From: an uncultured cyanobacterium
Lineage (GTDB): Bacteria; Cyanobacteriota; Cyanobacteriia; PCC-6307; Cyanobiaceae
Reading direction: 5' to 3'
DNA length: 64,000 nt
Assembly: GCA_903882285.1 (NCBI GenBank)
Contig: CAIRWM010000043.1
Location: forward strand, 1-64,000
A program made the position numbers and the translations under genes. Shown here piece after piece: positions 9,750 to 20,935 of this stretch; positions within the stretch are counted from its first letter, which is position 1, and each line of letters opens with the position of its first letter. The notes under the pieces are model-generated. The model was not told the origin of the DNA and did no database searches. It saw only the letters and a list, made by a program, of their open reading frames with translations.

Positions 9750-12700
9750 ATGTTCACGCAGGTCCGCTCCGCCAGCCGCCGGGTCAGCCCCGGCCCCAGC
9801 GGCCGCAGCGACCGGGCCATGATGAAGGCCGTATACGTGGTGCTGGAGCCCCAATACCAGAACGCGCTCACCACCGCCGCCACCAGCCTCAACGATCAGA
9901 ACGGGCCCCTGGCGGTGCAGCTCAGTGGCTACCTGATCGAGGAGCTGCGCGACCCGCAGAACTACGCCGACTTCTGCGCCGACGTGGCTGAGGCGGACGT
10001 GTTCATCGCCTCGCTGATCTTCATCGAAGATCTGGCCCAAAAGGTGGTTGACGCCGTCGCCCCCCACCGCGAGCGGCTCAAGGCCGTGGTGGTGTTCCCC
10101 TCCATGCCGGAGGTGATGCGCCTCAACAAACTCGGAAGCTTTTCGATGGCCCAGCTCGGCCAGAGCAAGAGCGCCATCGCCCAGTTCATGCGCAAGCGCA
10201 AGGAATCCAGCGGCGCCGGCTTCCAGGACGCGATGCTCAAGCTGCTGAACACCCTGCCGACGGTGCTCAAGTATCTGCCGGTGGAGAAGGCGCAGGATGC
10301 CCGCTCCTTCATGCTCAGCTTCCAGTACTGGCTAGGGGGAACGCCAGACAACCTGCGCAACTTCCTGCTGATGCTGGCCGACAAGTACGTGTTTCCCCGC
10401 GGGGACGCCGACCGTCCCCAGCTCGAGGTGGCCGAGCCGGTGGTCTTCCCCGATCTGGGTATATGGCATCCCCTGGCCCCGGAGATGTTCGAAGACCTGC
10501 GCGATTACCTCAACTGGAGCACCAGCCGAGCCGACCTGAGCGAGAAGGCCCGCCATGGTCCGGTGATCGGCCTGGTACTGCAGCGGAGTCACATCGTCAC
10601 CGGTGACGACGCCCACTACGTGGCCGTGATCCAGGAATTGGAGTACCGCGGCGCCACGGTGATCCCCGTGTTCTGCGGCGGCCTCGACTTCAGCAAGCCG
10701 GTCAACACCTTCTTCTACGACCCCCTCAACCCCGACCTCCCCTTGGTCGATGGCGTGGTGAGTCTCACCGGCTTCGCACTGGTGGGCGGCCCGGCCCGCC
10801 AGGACCATCCCAAGGCGATCGAGTCCCTCAAACGGCTTAATGTCCCCTACATGGTGGCCCTGCCATTGGTCTTCCAGACCACCCAGGAGTGGGAGGAAAG
10901 CGATCTGGGCCTGCACCCGGTGCAGGTGGCTCTGCAGATCGCCATCCCCGAACTCGACGGTGCCATCGAGCCGATCGTGCTCTCCGGCCGCGACGACGCC
11001 ACCGGCAAGGCTCACACCCTGCAGGACCGGGTCGATGCGATCGCCGAGCGTTGCATCCGCTGGGCCTCGCTGCGCATCAAGCCCCGGGCCGAGAAGAAGC
11101 TGGCGATCACGGTATTCAGCTTCCCCCCCGACAAGGGCAATGTGGGCACCGCCGCCTATCTCGATGTCTTCGGCTCGATCTTCCGCGTGCTCGAGGAGAT
11201 GAAGGCCAAGGGCTACACGATCACGGCCATGCCGGCCAGTCCCAAGGCGCTGATGGAGGCGGTGCTCAGCGATCCTGAAGCTCTTGCCGGAGCCCCCGAG
11301 CTGGCCATCGCCCACCGCATGAGTGTGGAGGAGTACGAGCGGCTGACGCCCTATTCCGAGCGGCTCGAGGAGAACTGGGGCAAGCCCCCCGGCAATCTCA
11401 ACTCCGACGGCACCAACCTGCTGATCTACGGCCGCCACTTCGGCAACGTGTTTGTGGGCGTGCAGCCCACCTTCGGCTACGAGGGCGACCCGATGCGGCT
11501 GCTCTACTCACGCAGCGCCAGCCCCCACCACGGCTTCGCCGCCTACTACACCTATCTTGAGAAGGTGTGGGGCGCCGATGCGGTGCTGCACTTCGGCACC
11601 CACGGCTCGCTGGAGTTCATGCCCGGCAAGCAGATGGGCATGAGCGACACCTGCTACCCCGATTCGCTGATCGGCGCCCTCCCCAACCTCTATTACTACG
11701 CAGCCAACAACCCCTCGGAAGCCACGATCGCCAAGCGACGCGGCTACGCCTCCACGATCAGCTATCTCACCCCTCCGGCGGAGAACGCCGGCCTCTACAA
11801 GGGGCTCAAGGAGTTGGGGGAACTGGTGGGCTCCTACCAGCAGTTGCGCGAAAGCTCACGCGGGGTGCAGATCGTCAACGCAATTGTCGAGACGGCGCGC
11901 CAGTGCAACCTCGACAAGGACGTGGTGCTGCCGGAGGACGACGCAGTCCAGCTCGACACCGGCGGCCGCGACGCCGTGGTGGGTGCCGTGTATCGCCAGC
12001 TGATGGAGATCGAGAGCCGGCTGCTGCCCTGCGGGCTGCACACCATCGGCAAGCCACCCACCGCCGCGGAGGCGATTGCCACCCTGGTCAACATCGCCGC
12101 CCTCGAACGCGACGAAGACGACATCCGCTCCCTGCCGGGCCTGTTGGCCGAGAGCCGCGGCCGCACCATCCAGGAGGTCTACAAGGGCAACGACGAGGGT
12201 GTGCTGTCCGATGTGGAACTAAACCGCGTCATCACCGAGACCTGCCGCAGCGCCGTGGGGGCCATGGTGCGCGAGGTCACCGGAGTCGATGGCCGGGTCA
12301 GCCTGCGCCGCAACTTCGGCTGGTTCTTCGAGCTACTGGAGCGCTTCGGGCTGCGCTTCCCCAGCCCCTGGCTGGCCGCCTGCCGCCAGGCGGGCTTCGC
12401 CGATGTGGACCAATCGGAACTGGACAAGCAGTTCGCCTACCTGCGCTTCTGCCTCGAGCAGATCTGCGCCGACATGGAGATGGAGAGCCTGCTGCGCGCC
12501 CTCGATGGCGAGTACGTGCTGCCGGGCCCCGGTGGTGACCCGATCCGCAACCCCGGCGTGCTGCCCAGCGGCAAGAACATCCACGCCCTCGATCCCCAGT
12601 CCATCCCCACCCGGGCCGCCATCGCCGCCGCCAAGGTGGTGGTGGATCGACTGATCGAACGCCAGAAGCAGGAGCAGGGAGCCTGGCCAGAAACGATCGC

Positions 12701-13757
12701 CTGCGTGCTCTGGGGCACCGACAACATCAAGACCTACGGCGAATCCCTGGCCCAGATCCTCTGGTTCATCGGCGTAAGGCCCGTGCCCGATTCGCTCGGC
12801 CGGGTTAACAAGCTGGAGTTGATTTCCCTCGAGGAGCTGGGTCGGCCCCGCATCGATGTGGTGGTCAACTGCAGTGGCGTCTTCCGCGACCTCTTCATCA
12901 ACCAGATGGCACTGATCGACCAGGGCGTCAAGATGGCTGCCGAGGCCGACGAGCCCCTTGAGATGAACTTCGTGCGCAAGCACAGCCAGGAGCAAGCCGA
13001 AGCCCAGGGCATCTCACTGCGGGAGGCCGCAACCCGGGTGTTCTCCAATGCCAGCGGCAGCTACTCCTCCAACGTCAACCTGGCGGTGGAGAACAGCACC
13101 TGGGAGGAAGAGGGCGAATTGCAGGAGATGTACCTCTCCCGCAAGACCTTCGCCTTCAACGCCGACAACCCCGGGGAAATGAACCAGAAGCGCGAGGTTT
13201 TTGAATCGGCAATGAAGACTGCTGATGTCACCTTCCAGAATCTCGATTCCGCCGAGATCTCGCTCACCGATGTGAGCCACTACTTCGACAGTGATCCCAC
13301 CAAGCTGATCGCTAATCTTCGCGATGATGGCAAGGCTCCGACGAGCTACATCGCCGACACCACCACCGCCAATGCCCAAGTTCGCTCACTGAGTGAGACA
13401 ATCCGCCTCGATTCGCGCACCAAGCTGCTAAATCCCAAGTGGTATGAGGGCATGCTCGATTCCGGCTACGAGGGAGTTAGAGAAGTAGCCAAACGGCTAA
13501 ACTTCACCCTAGGCTGGAGTGCCACCAGCGGCGCTGTCGACAACTTCGTCTACGAGGAAGCTAACGACACCTTCATCAACGATGCCGAGATGCGCAAGCG
13601 GTTGATGAACCTCAACCCCCACAGCTTTCGTCGCATTGTCGGCACCCTGCTGGAAGTTAATGGCCGCGGCTACTGGGAGACCAGTGATGAGAACATCGCC
13701 CAGCTGCAAGAGATCTATCAGGAAATCGAGGATCGCATCGAAGGGGTCAGGGAGTGA
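9750..13757 (+). CDS. chlH: Magnesium chelatase subunit H
   Basis: 1335 aa; [12 protein letters not shown]...[69 protein letters not shown]; conserved C-terminus. Confidence 0.97.
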   Translation: MFTQVRSASRRVSPGPSGRSDRAMMKAVYVVLEPQYQNALTTAATSLNDQNGPLAVQLSGYLIEELRDPQNYADFCADVAEADVFIASLIFIEDLAQKVVDAVAPHRERLKAVVVFPSMPEVMRLNKLGSFSMAQLGQSKSAIAQFMRKRKESSGAGFQDAMLKLLNTLPTVLKYLPVEKAQDARSFMLSFQYWLGGTPDNLRNFLLMLADKYVFPRGDADRPQLEVAEPVVFPDLGIWHPLAPEMFEDLRDYLNWSTSRADLSEKARHGPVIGLVLQRSHIVTGDDAHYVAVIQELEYRGATVIPVFCGGLDFSKPVNTFFYDPLNPDLPLVDGVVSLTGFALVGGPARQDHPKAIESLKRLNVPYMVALPLVFQTTQEWEESDLGLHPVQVALQIAIPELDGAIEPIVLSGRDDATGKAHTLQDRVDAIAERCIRWASLRIKPRAEKKLAITVFSFPPDKGNVGTAAYLDVFGSIFRVLEEMKAKGYTITAMPASPKALMEAVLSDPEALAGAPELAIAHRMSVEEYERLTPYSERLEENWGKPPGNLNSDGTNLLIYGRHFGNVFVGVQPTFGYEGDPMRLLYSRSASPHHGFAAYYTYLEKVWGADAVLHFGTHGSLEFMPGKQMGMSDTCYPDSLIGALPNLYYYAANNPSEATIAKRRGYASTISYLTPPAENAGLYKGLKELGELVGSYQQLRESSRGVQIVNAIVETARQCNLDKDVVLPEDDAVQLDTGGRDAVVGAVYRQLMEIESRLLPCGLHTIGKPPTAAEAIATLVNIAALERDEDDIRSLPGLLAESRGRTIQEVYKGNDEGVLSDVELNRVITETCRSAVGAMVREVTGVDGRVSLRRNFGWFFELLERFGLRFPSPWLAACRQAGFADVDQSELDKQFAYLRFCLEQICADMEMESLLRALDGEYVLPGPGGDPIRNPGVLPSGKNIHALDPQSIPTRAAIAAAKVVVDRLIERQKQEQGAWPETIACVLWGTDNIKTYGESLAQILWFIGVRPVPDSLGRVNKLELISLEELGRPRIDVVVNCSGVFRDLFINQMALIDQGVKMAAEADEPLEMNFVRKHSQEQAEAQGISLREAATRVFSNASGSYSSNVNLAVENSTWEEEGELQEMYLSRKTFAFNADNPGEMNQKREVFESAMKTADVTFQNLDSAEISLTDVSHYFDSDPTKLIANLRDDGKAPTSYIADTTTANAQVRSLSETIRLDSRTKLLNPKWYEGMLDSGYEGVREVAKRLNFTLGWSATSGAVDNFVYEEANDTFINDAEMRKRLMNLNPHSFRRIVGTLLEVNGRGYWETSDENIAQLQEIYQEIEDRIEGVRE

Positions 13758-13823
13758 GGGCTTACGCTCTCGTTCCAGTACGTTGAAGCCACTCTTGACG
13801 AAGCGCACACCTTCCAACGAAAA

Positions 13824-13846
13824 GGCACCCTCACGTGGAGGGTGCC
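13824..13846 (+). terminator. Hairpin downstream of chlH (possible terminator)
   Basis: GGCACCCTC-ACGTG-GAGGGTGCC; weak T-tract. Confidence 0.5.
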
Positions 13847-13964
13847 CTTATGTTCGAGGCAGAACAAATAAGAAATGGCAGGACAAACCACCCCCCGATT
13901 TGTCAGTTGACGCTGCTGGCGGGCAGGGCCACGGGAATGCGGGGAACCGGGAAGCCGTTGACCC

Positions 13965-14777
13965 TCAGAGAGTGTCCGCGATCACACGGTTGGTGTCGAA
14001 ATACACCTGCCAATAGTTTGAATTGTGGGTGTAGGGTCGCACCGCAAGGCGAGGGCCACGCTCGGAGAAGGTGAGCAGCTCTACATCGGCCTCCTTGCCG
14101 GGGTACTGGTTGGGAACGGCGCGCACGGCGTCCTTGAGCAGGGCGATGGCACGGTTGACATCGGCAGTGCTGTCGAGCTGGGCCTCAAGCTCAACACGGC
14201 GGAAGGGGTGACTAGAGAAATTGACAATCGTGTCTCCAAAGAACTTGCCGTTGGGCACAATGTTGCGCACGTTGTCGGGGGAGAGGATGGTGGTGACGAA
14301 CATGCCCACCTCCTCCACCGTGCCGGTGACGCCACCGCCGGTCACGAAGTCACCGATGGCGACAGGGCGGAACAGCTGCAGGAACACACCCGCCGCGAAG
14401 TTGCCCAACATACCGCTCCAGGCGGCACCAATCGCGACGCCAGCACCGGCGAGCAAGGCGGCGAAGCTGGCCGTCTGCACCCCGAAGAAGCCGAGGATGG
14501 CCACCGCCAGCACCACGCGCAGCACGGAGCTGATCAGACTGAGCAGGAAGCTGATCAGGGCGGGATCGAGCTTGGCCATCGCGAAGCTGCGCCGCAGCAC
14601 ACGCATGCCGAAGCCGATCAGCCAGCCGCCAACGACCCACAGCAGGATCGCACCGACAATCTTGAACAAGAATGGAACAATGATCGTTCCGATCATTGAG
14701 GGTTGCACAACCAGGGGAAGTGATGCAGCCGTTTCTGCAGCTGGTGCCATTGATCGAGAAGAATTGCAATCACACAA
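13965..14777 (-). CDS. Small-conductance mechanosensitive channel (MscS family)
   Basis: 270 aa; 'AALLAGAGVAIGAAWSGMLGNFAAGVFLQLFRPVAIGDFV' MscS pore/beta domain signature. Confidence 0.88.
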   Translation of the reverse strand: MCDCNSSRSMAPAAETAASLPLVVQPSMIGTIIVPFLFKIVGAILLWVVGGWLIGFGMRVLRRSFAMAKLDPALISFLLSLISSVLRVVLAVAILGFFGVQTASFAALLAGAGVAIGAAWSGMLGNFAAGVFLQLFRPVAIGDFVTGGGVTGTVEEVGMFVTTILSPDNVRNIVPNGKFFGDTIVNFSSHPFRRVELEAQLDSTADVNRAIALLKDAVRAVPNQYPGKEADVELLTFSERGPRLAVRPYTHNSNYWQVYFDTNRVIADTL

Positions 14778-14840
14778 TGGCTAACGGCCTTAGCACTGTC
14801 AAGCAAATTTTCGGCTCCTAACAATTTTACCGCCGAGCCT

Positions 14841-15710
14841 TCATCTGGGAAATTTTGTTGCATTGCGCCAAAGCGCATCGGCCATGCGGGCCGTCTGCAC
14901 GATCGGGCCCACATCATGAACCCGCAGGACGGCGGCGCCGGCGGCGATCGCCCGGCAGCAAACGGCCGCCGTGCCCCACAGCCTTGCCCGCGGTCGGGGT
15001 TCGCTCAGCACCGCGCCGATGAAGCGTTTGCGGGAGGGCCCCACCAGCAGGGGGAACCCCTCGGCGACGAGCGCCTCCAGGGAGGCCAGCAGGGCCAGAT
15101 TCTGCTCCACCGTCTTGGCAAAGCCCAGACCTGGGTCCCAGAGAAGCTGTCCGACCCGCACCCCCGACGCCAGGGCCCGTTCGGTGGCCCGCAGCAGCTC
15201 CTGGCGCACCTCGCTGGCCACCTCCCCGTAGTGAGCCTGCTGGTCCATCGTGCGGCTATCGCCCCGGCTGTGCATCAGCACATAGGGACAGCCGGCGGCG
15301 GCCACCATGGGCAGGATCGCCGGATCCCGCCGACCGCCGCTCACATCGTTGATCCAGTCGGCCCCGGCCGCCAGGGCCGCCTCCGCCACGGCCGCATAAA
15401 AGGTGTCCACGGAGAGCACCGCGTCTGGGGCGGCCGCGCGAATCGCGTGCAGCGCCGGCAGCAGGCGCCGGATCTCCGCCTCCGCCCCCACCTCCTCGGC
15501 CCCAGGACGGGTGCTCTGAGCCCCCAGATCCAGCACATCGGCCCCACGGGTCACCTGGCGCCGCGCCTCCGCCACCGCCGCCGCCGGGTCGAAAAAACGC
15601 CCCCCATCACTGAAGGAATCAGGGGTGAGGTTGATCACCCCCATGACGCCGGTGCGGTCCCCCCAGGGTCGGCGGTGGTCGCGGCCTTGCGGCGCCGACG
15701 GTGGCTCCAC
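14841..15710 (-). CDS. folP: Dihydropteroate synthase
   Basis: MGVINLTPDSFSDGGRF; DVLDLGAQSTRPGAEEV; WINDVSGG; VGPSRKRFIG; start codon uncertain. Confidence 0.93.
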   Translation of the reverse strand: MEPPSAPQGRDHRRPWGDRTGVMGVINLTPDSFSDGGRFFDPAAAVAEARRQVTRGADVLDLGAQSTRPGAEEVGAEAEIRRLLPALHAIRAAAPDAVLSVDTFYAAVAEAALAAGADWINDVSGGRRDPAILPMVAAAGCPYVLMHSRGDSRTMDQQAHYGEVASEVRQELLRATERALASGVRVGQLLWDPGLGFAKTVEQNLALLASLEALVAEGFPLLVGPSRKRFIGAVLSEPRPRARLWGTAAVCCRAIAAGAAVLRVHDVGPIVQTARMADALWRNATKFPR

Positions 15711-15711
15711 C

Positions 15712-16452
15712 TCAGGCAGCCACCGGCACCTGGTAATTGACGATACGCGCGAAGCTCTCCGGCTTGAGCGAGGCGCCGCCCACCAGCACGCCATCGATCT
15801 CGGTCTGGTCCATCAGCAGGTCGATCGTTTCGGGGGTCACCGAGCCGCCGTACTGCACCACCACCTCGGGATTGCCCACCCAGCCACGGATCAGGCCACA
15901 GATGCGGTTGGCCTCCTCGGCGGCGCAGGTCTTGCCGGTGCCGATCGCCCAGATCGGCTCATAGGCCACGATCACCCGCAGTGGGTCGACGCCTTCAAGC
16001 CCCTGTTCGATCTGGCGGTGAATCACCCGTTCGGTCTCGCGGGCCTCGCGCTGATCAAGACTCTCCCCCACGCACAGGATTGGAATCAGTCCAGTGCGCT
16101 GGGCCGTGCGGGCGCGCAGATTGATCTGCTCGTCGGTTTCGCTGTAGTACTTGCGCGGCTCGCTGTGACCCACGATCGCGTGGCTGACGCCGTGCTCGAT
16201 CAGCATCGGCGCCGAAATCATGCCGGTGTAGGCGCCGCTCTCCTCCCAGTGCACGTTCTGACCGGCAATCGCCACGCCGGCCCCCTCCAGGTGGCGACAG
16301 AGGGTAGGAATCGAGGTGAAGGGGGGCGCCAGCACCACCTGGCGATTGCTGGGCAGATCGGCGATCAAGGGACGGAAGACCGCAGCGAACTCCCGCGTCT
16401 GGGCGCAGGTCATGTTCATCTTCCAGTTGCCAGCGATGACAGCCTTACGCAC
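15712..16452 (-). CDS. tpiA: Triosephosphate isomerase
   Basis: [46 protein letters not shown]. Confidence 0.97.
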   Translation of the reverse strand: MRKAVIAGNWKMNMTCAQTREFAAVFRPLIADLPSNRQVVLAPPFTSIPTLCRHLEGAGVAIAGQNVHWEESGAYTGMISAPMLIEHGVSHAIVGHSEPRKYYSETDEQINLRARTAQRTGLIPILCVGESLDQREARETERVIHRQIEQGLEGVDPLRVIVAYEPIWAIGTGKTCAAEEANRICGLIRGWVGNPEVVVQYGGSVTPETIDLLMDQTEIDGVLVGGASLKPESFARIVNYQVPVAA

Positions 16453-16485
16453 CGGCTCTCTCCCTTCAATGACGTGAGGGCCACG

Positions 16486-16722
16486 CTAAGGCGCGGCCGG
16501 TCCCCGCTCCAAGGGCATCACAATCAGCTCCCGCCCATCGACGCTCAGGGCGTCTCCCGCCGCCAGCTGGCGGCCACGGCGGGTCTCGATCATGCCGTTG
16601 ACGCGGATGTCACCCCGCTGGATACGCTGCTTGGCCTCTCCGCCGGTGGCGACCAGGCCCTGCCATTTAAGGTATTGGTCGAGCTTCAAGGGGAGGGATC
16701 TAAGGTTCCCTAATGCTTGCAC
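16486..16722 (-). CDS. S4 RNA-binding domain protein (YbcJ-like)
   Basis: 78 aa; LDQYLKWQGLVATGGEAKQRIQRGDIRVNGMIETRRGRQL. Confidence 0.85.
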   Translation of the reverse strand: MQALGNLRSLPLKLDQYLKWQGLVATGGEAKQRIQRGDIRVNGMIETRRGRQLAAGDALSVDGRELIVMPLERGPAAP

Positions 16723-18452
16723 CCTCCCCCGCGGGCTTCCGCAGGCTCTGGCCCCTGCTGAAGCCCCACGGGCGTCGCCTGATCGCCGGTGGACTTTGCA
16801 TGCTCACGTACGTGGCCTGCTGGCCGCTGCTGGCCTGGCTGGCTGGGCGGCTGATTCCTGCCATTGGCGCCGGCGACTTCCCGGCCGTGCTGCGAGCCGT
16901 GGCGGCGGCTCTGGGGGTATTCCTGGTGCAGAAGACCGCCCAGTTCGGCCAGGACACGCTGCTGGCCGGTCCGGCCCTGCAGGTGAGCCAGGAGCTGCGG
17001 CGTCGACTGTTCGCCCGTCTGCAGCAGCTCGATTTTGGCGCCCTGGAGAAGCTCTCCGCCGGCGACCTCACCTACCGCCTCACCGAGGACGCCGACCGGG
17101 TGGGGGAGGTGATCTACAAGACAATCCAGGACAGCACCCCCAGCGCCCTGCAGCTGGTGGTGGTGCTGGGCTACATGATCTGGCTCGACTGGCCGCTGGC
17201 CCTGGCCACCCTGCTGCTGGCCCCCTTGGTGGCCGTGCTGGTGAGCGCCTTCGGCGCCAGGGTGATGCAGGCGGCCGAGCGCAGCCAGAAACAGGTGAGC
17301 GACCTGGCGGCCCTTCTGGGCGAGGCGATCGGCGGCCTGCCACTGGTGCGGGCCTATGCGGCCGAGCCCTGGCTGCAGCAGCGCTTCGACACCGAGATCG
17401 ACCTGCACCGCCGCGCCCGCTACCGCACCCTCACCCTGCTGGCCAAGCAGCACCCGGTGGTGGGCTTCATCGAGGCCTTCGGCATCTTGGCGGTGCTGCT
17501 GATCGGCGCCGCCCGCATTCAGGCCGGCGGTCTCGACAGCCAGGGCTTCAGCAGTTACGTGGCGGCGTTGCTGATGTTGATCGACCCGATCTCGCACCTC
17601 ACCACCAACTTCAACGAGTTCCAACAGGGACAGGCCTCCCTGCGACGCCTGCGGGCGATCGAGGCCGAACCGATCGAGCCGCCCGACCGGCCTGAGGCCC
17701 AGTCGCTGGGGGCGGTGCAGGGCGAGTTGGTGCTGGATGGCGTCAGCTTCGGCTACGACGCCGCCCAGCCGGTGCTGCACGATCTCAACCTCCACATCCA
17801 GCCCGGTCAGGTGGTGGCCCTGGTGGGCCCCTCGGGAGCGGGCAAGAGCACAATGTTCTCGTTGCTGCTGCGCTTCAACACCGCCCAGCGGGGCCGGGTG
17901 CTGCTCGATGGCCAGGACCTGGCCGATCTCAGGGCCCGCGAACTGCGCCGTGCCGTGGCCCTGGTGCCTCAGCAGAGCAGTGTGTTCTCCGGCACTGTGG
18001 CCGAGGCGATCGCCTTCGGACGGCCGGCCAGCCCAGAGCAGATCCGGGCAGCCGCCATCCAGGCCAATGCCGCCGGCTTCATCGAAGCCCTGCCCGGCGG
18101 CTACGAGAGCCGCATCGAGGAGCGGGGCAGCAACTTCTCCGGCGGCCAGCTGCAGCGCCTGGCCATCGCCCGGGCCGTGCTGGGTAACCCGGCCGTGCTG
18201 CTGCTCGACGAGGCCACCAGCGCCCTCGACGCCGAAGCGGAAGAGGCCGTCCAGCGCGGCCTTGATCAGGCGATGGCCGGCCGCACAGTGCTGGTGATCG
18301 CCCACCGGCTCTCCACCGTGCAGGAGGCCGATCGCATCCTGGTGCTGGAACACGGCCACATCGTCGAACAGGGCAACCACGCTGAGCTGATGGCCCGCGG
18401 CGGCCGCTACCGCGACCTGTGCGAACGCCAGTTCATCCAGATGGCAGGCTGA
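16713..18452 (+). CDS. ABC exporter, fused permease/ATP-binding protein
   Basis: 579 aa; Walker A GPSGAGKST; signature FSGGQLQRLAIARA; Walker B VLLLDEATSALD. Confidence 0.93.
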   Translation: MLAPSPAGFRRLWPLLKPHGRRLIAGGLCMLTYVACWPLLAWLAGRLIPAIGAGDFPAVLRAVAAALGVFLVQKTAQFGQDTLLAGPALQVSQELRRRLFARLQQLDFGALEKLSAGDLTYRLTEDADRVGEVIYKTIQDSTPSALQLVVVLGYMIWLDWPLALATLLLAPLVAVLVSAFGARVMQAAERSQKQVSDLAALLGEAIGGLPLVRAYAAEPWLQQRFDTEIDLHRRARYRTLTLLAKQHPVVGFIEAFGILAVLLIGAARIQAGGLDSQGFSSYVAALLMLIDPISHLTTNFNEFQQGQASLRRLRAIEAEPIEPPDRPEAQSLGAVQGELVLDGVSFGYDAAQPVLHDLNLHIQPGQVVALVGPSGAGKSTMFSLLLRFNTAQRGRVLLDGQDLADLRARELRRAVALVPQQSSVFSGTVAEAIAFGRPASPEQIRAAAIQANAAGFIEALPGGYESRIEERGSNFSGGQLQRLAIARAVLGNPAVLLLDEATSALDAEAEEAVQRGLDQAMAGRTVLVIAHRLSTVQEADRILVLEHGHIVEQGNHAELMARGGRYRDLCERQFIQMAG

Positions 18453-18519
18453 GATAGCAGCAAGCGGTTCTGGGATGAGGATTCACCCCTAAGGTGAGCC
18501 CGCCTACCAGCGGCATTCC

Positions 18520-18747
18520 GTGGAGACACCCGTCCAATCCCAGCCCCCCGTCCTCACCTTCGAGGGCAAGCGCTACGACCTCAACAGCCTCCCCGACGAT
18601 CTCAAGGAACTCGTGCGCGGCATGCAGGTAGCCGATGCCCAGCTGCGCATGCACGAAGACACGCTCAAGGTGCTGGCGGTGGGCCGCCAGTCGATGGCGA
18701 TGCAGCTCAACGAGCGCCTGCAGTCGATCCCCGCGCTGCCGGAGTAG
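18520..18747 (+). CDS. Conserved hypothetical protein (DUF6447-like)
   Basis: 75 aa; PVLTFEGKRYDLNSLPDDLKELVRGMQVADAQLRMHEDTLKVLAVGRQSM. Confidence 0.7.
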   Translation: METPVQSQPPVLTFEGKRYDLNSLPDDLKELVRGMQVADAQLRMHEDTLKVLAVGRQSMAMQLNERLQSIPALPE

Positions 18748-18754
18748 GGCAAGG

Positions 18755-18782
18755 CCCTCAAGCCCTGGCCAGGGCTTGAGGG
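18755..18782. terminator. Perfect 14-bp palindromic hairpin
   Basis: CCCTCAAGCCCTGGCCAGGGCTTGAGGG directly after the DUF6447-like stop; no T-tract. Confidence 0.45.
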
Positions 18783-18807
18783 ATCAGAGCGTCAGCGGAT
18801 CACTTGA

Positions 18808-19400
18808 TCAGCTGACAATTTTGTGGGCCTTCTGCACCACCGGCTCCGGGATGGTGAAACCGATCGCCTGCTCGGTGGCCTTGTTGAGGCGCACATCGAT
18901 CTTGCTCAGCGGTAGGAAGGACATTTTGGCCGGTGCTTCGCCCTTGAGCACCTTCACCGCCAGCTCACCGGCCGCATGGCCATCGTCTTAGTACGACCAG
19001 CCCGGCGTGGCCAGGGTGCCCGGGATCTTGATGTCGTCGGCGTCGAACGAGATCACCGGGATCTCGATCGCCAGCCCTACCTTGGCGATCGAGTCAAAGT
19101 CCTGCACCGTGGCGTAGTCGCCGATCTTGACGAAGGCCTGCGCCTTCTTCTCCTCTAGGGCCTGGGCGGCCTGGAGCACCTCACCGGATATTTCGATGGC
19201 CTGGCCGCTGAGCCGGATGCTGCCGGCATCGCGGTTCAGGGTGCCGGCGAGCAGTTTGAGGAAGGTGGACTTTCCAGAGCCATTACTGCCGATCAACACC
19301 GTGCACTCGCCGCTGGGGCTGGCGAAATCAAAGTCCTGGAAGAGCTCTCGCCGGCCCCCTCCCGGCTCGGCATGGCCCCAACACAGCTGGTCGACGCCGA
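18808..19400 (-). pseudogene. ABC transporter ATPase N-terminal fragment fused to C-terminal part of a substrate-binding protein
   Basis: ORF 18988-19299: Walker A 'VLIGSNGSGKSTFLKLLAGTLNRDAGSIRLSGQAI' runs directly into SBP-like 'GEVLQAAQALEEKKAQAFVKIGDYATVQDFDSIAKVGLAIEIPVISFDADDIKIPGTLATPGWSY', then in-frame TAA, then 'DDGHAAGELAVKVLKGEAPAKMSFLPLSKIDVRLNKATEQAIGFTIPEPVVQKAHKIVS'. Confidence 0.85.
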
Positions 19401-19406
19401 GGCTAA

Positions 19407-20098
19407 TCAGGCGTCCTCCGAGCTGGCCTCTGGGGCGATGACCTCCGACGATGCGTCGGCATCGCCGGAACGGGCATTGAGCCCCGGCAGCTTGAAGTGG
19501 CCCAGCGACATGGCGAGCAGCAACAGCACGGCGGTGGCGAGCTTGAGATCCATCGCCTCCAGGCCCAGCTGCAGGGCGATGGCATTGGCCCGGGCCATCG
19601 TGGGATTGTTGCCGATCGCCCGCAGGGCCAGGCCGAAGTCGGTGGCCATGAAGAGGGCCGGCAGAGCGATCTGGCCGAGCACCACCACGGTGAGGGCGAC
19701 GGGCCAGCGGCCATCGGGACCCTGACCGAGATCGGGCCAGTTGAGGACAGGGTTGATGTCGGTGATGGGGATGTTGGAGCCACCCATCAGCCGCAGCGTG
19801 ATCGTGTGAAGACCGGTGGTGGTGAGGATGCCGGGGAACAGATCATTCACCCCCAGCCGGGTGTGAATCCGGGCCGTCACCGCCCCGACCGGCGCACCAA
19901 AGAGGCGGGCCGTCAGCAGGGCCAGGGGAATCGGCACCCCCTGGGTGAGCAGCACAGCAGCGGTGCCACCCCGAGAGCAAAGGAACCGTCGACGGTGAGA
20001 TCAGCGAAGTTGCGGACGCGGAGCGTGACTTAGGTGCCCAGGGCCAGACAGGCGTAGGCCAGTCCCTGTTCGTAGGCACCCGGCCAGAGGAAAAGCAT
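19407..20098 (-). pseudogene. ABC transporter inner-membrane permease (BPD_transp_2-like), disrupted
   Basis: MLFLWPGAYEQGLAYACLALGT then in-frame TAA, VTLRVRNFADLTVDGSFALG then frameshift, then LLTQGVPIPLALL... Confidence 0.8.
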
Positions 20099-20184
20099 CA
20101 AAGCTTTGTGCCCTGGCGCGGCCGGATCGGGGAACCGCCCACCGCCCCCCCCCCCAGGTCGCCCCCCGCAGTCCCGCCTGGCGC

Positions 20185-20913
20185 TCAGCCCAGCAGCTGG
20201 AGGTCTTCGAAGCGGAAGACCTGCCGAACCACACCCTCGGAAGCGTCGGCGGCGTCGGTCTCGACCACCCGCTCGCTCAACACCCAGGCCCCCCCCGCAC
20301 CGACCGGCACGAAGGTGTCGGTGAAGCGGCTCTCGCCACCGCGGGCCGCGCCGCTGGCCGGGTCGCTGTAGCGGCTGCTGTAGGTGTGGCTGAGGTAGCC
20401 GGCGCCGGTGTCGGAAATCGCCGTGGTGAAGATCGTCACTACAGTGCCGTGGATGTGGCGGTGCACCATCGTCACCACGTTGTCCTTGATGCGATAGCGG
20501 TCGCCCTCGCCCTTGCCGCCGACGATCACCTCGGTCCCCACCGCATCGGTGTCCCCAGCGGTGAAAGTGTTGGCGCCGTGGGTCTGCTCGAAGGGACGGC
20601 GCACCCGGTGAATCGTCACCTCCCACAGCTGGGAGGCCACGGCCTTGTGAACCGCCTCATCGACGAGGCCCTCGATCTGACTCTTGAGATCGGCCATCAC
20701 CGTGAAGTGCCCCTCTTCACGGCGTTCGGGCTCGCCGTTCGAGCCGCTCTGTTCCCATACGCAGCGGCCCCGGTACCCGGGAAACTCCGGATCCCAGGTG
20801 TAGCGGTTCTCGTAGGCGGCGCGGAAGGCGGCGCGCACGTCAGTACCGGGGGCGACAGCGTCACCACGGGAGGCGGGGGACGCGAAGGGGGGAGTGGTCG
20901 GGGCGGTGGTCAA
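20185..20913 (-). CDS. DUF3386 domain-containing protein
   Basis: 242 aa; AAFRAAYENRYTWDPEFPGYRGRC... VHRHIHGTVVTIFTTAISDTGAGYLSHTYSSRY. Confidence 0.8.
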   Translation of the reverse strand: MTTAPTTPPFASPASRGDAVAPGTDVRAAFRAAYENRYTWDPEFPGYRGRCVWEQSGSNGEPERREEGHFTVMADLKSQIEGLVDEAVHKAVASQLWEVTIHRVRRPFEQTHGANTFTAGDTDAVGTEVIVGGKGEGDRYRIKDNVVTMVHRHIHGTVVTIFTTAISDTGAGYLSHTYSSRYSDPASGAARGGESRFTDTFVPVGAGGAWVLSERVVETDAADASEGVVRQVFRFEDLQLLG

Positions 20914-20935
20914 GGGGGGGGAATGCTGGCGGCTT

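Noticed and set aside
9554-9892. 112-aa minus-strand ORF between the HD-GYP pseudogene and chlH as a real gene
   Set aside because: Mostly antisense to the chlH 5' end and no recognisable family; probably non-coding.
10332-12995. Long minus-strand ORFs (368 and 220 aa) inside chlH
   Set aside because: Shadow ORFs of chlH with Gly/His/Asp/Gln-rich low-complexity translations; no independent support.
16710-18380. 556-aa minus-strand ORF opposite the ABC exporter
   Set aside because: Antisense shadow; the plus strand carries Walker A, signature and Walker B motifs.
18988-19299. 103-aa ORF as a genuine ABC ATPase
   Set aside because: It switches from ATPase Walker A sequence to solute-binding protein sequence and ends at a premature TAA; treated as a pseudogene chimera.
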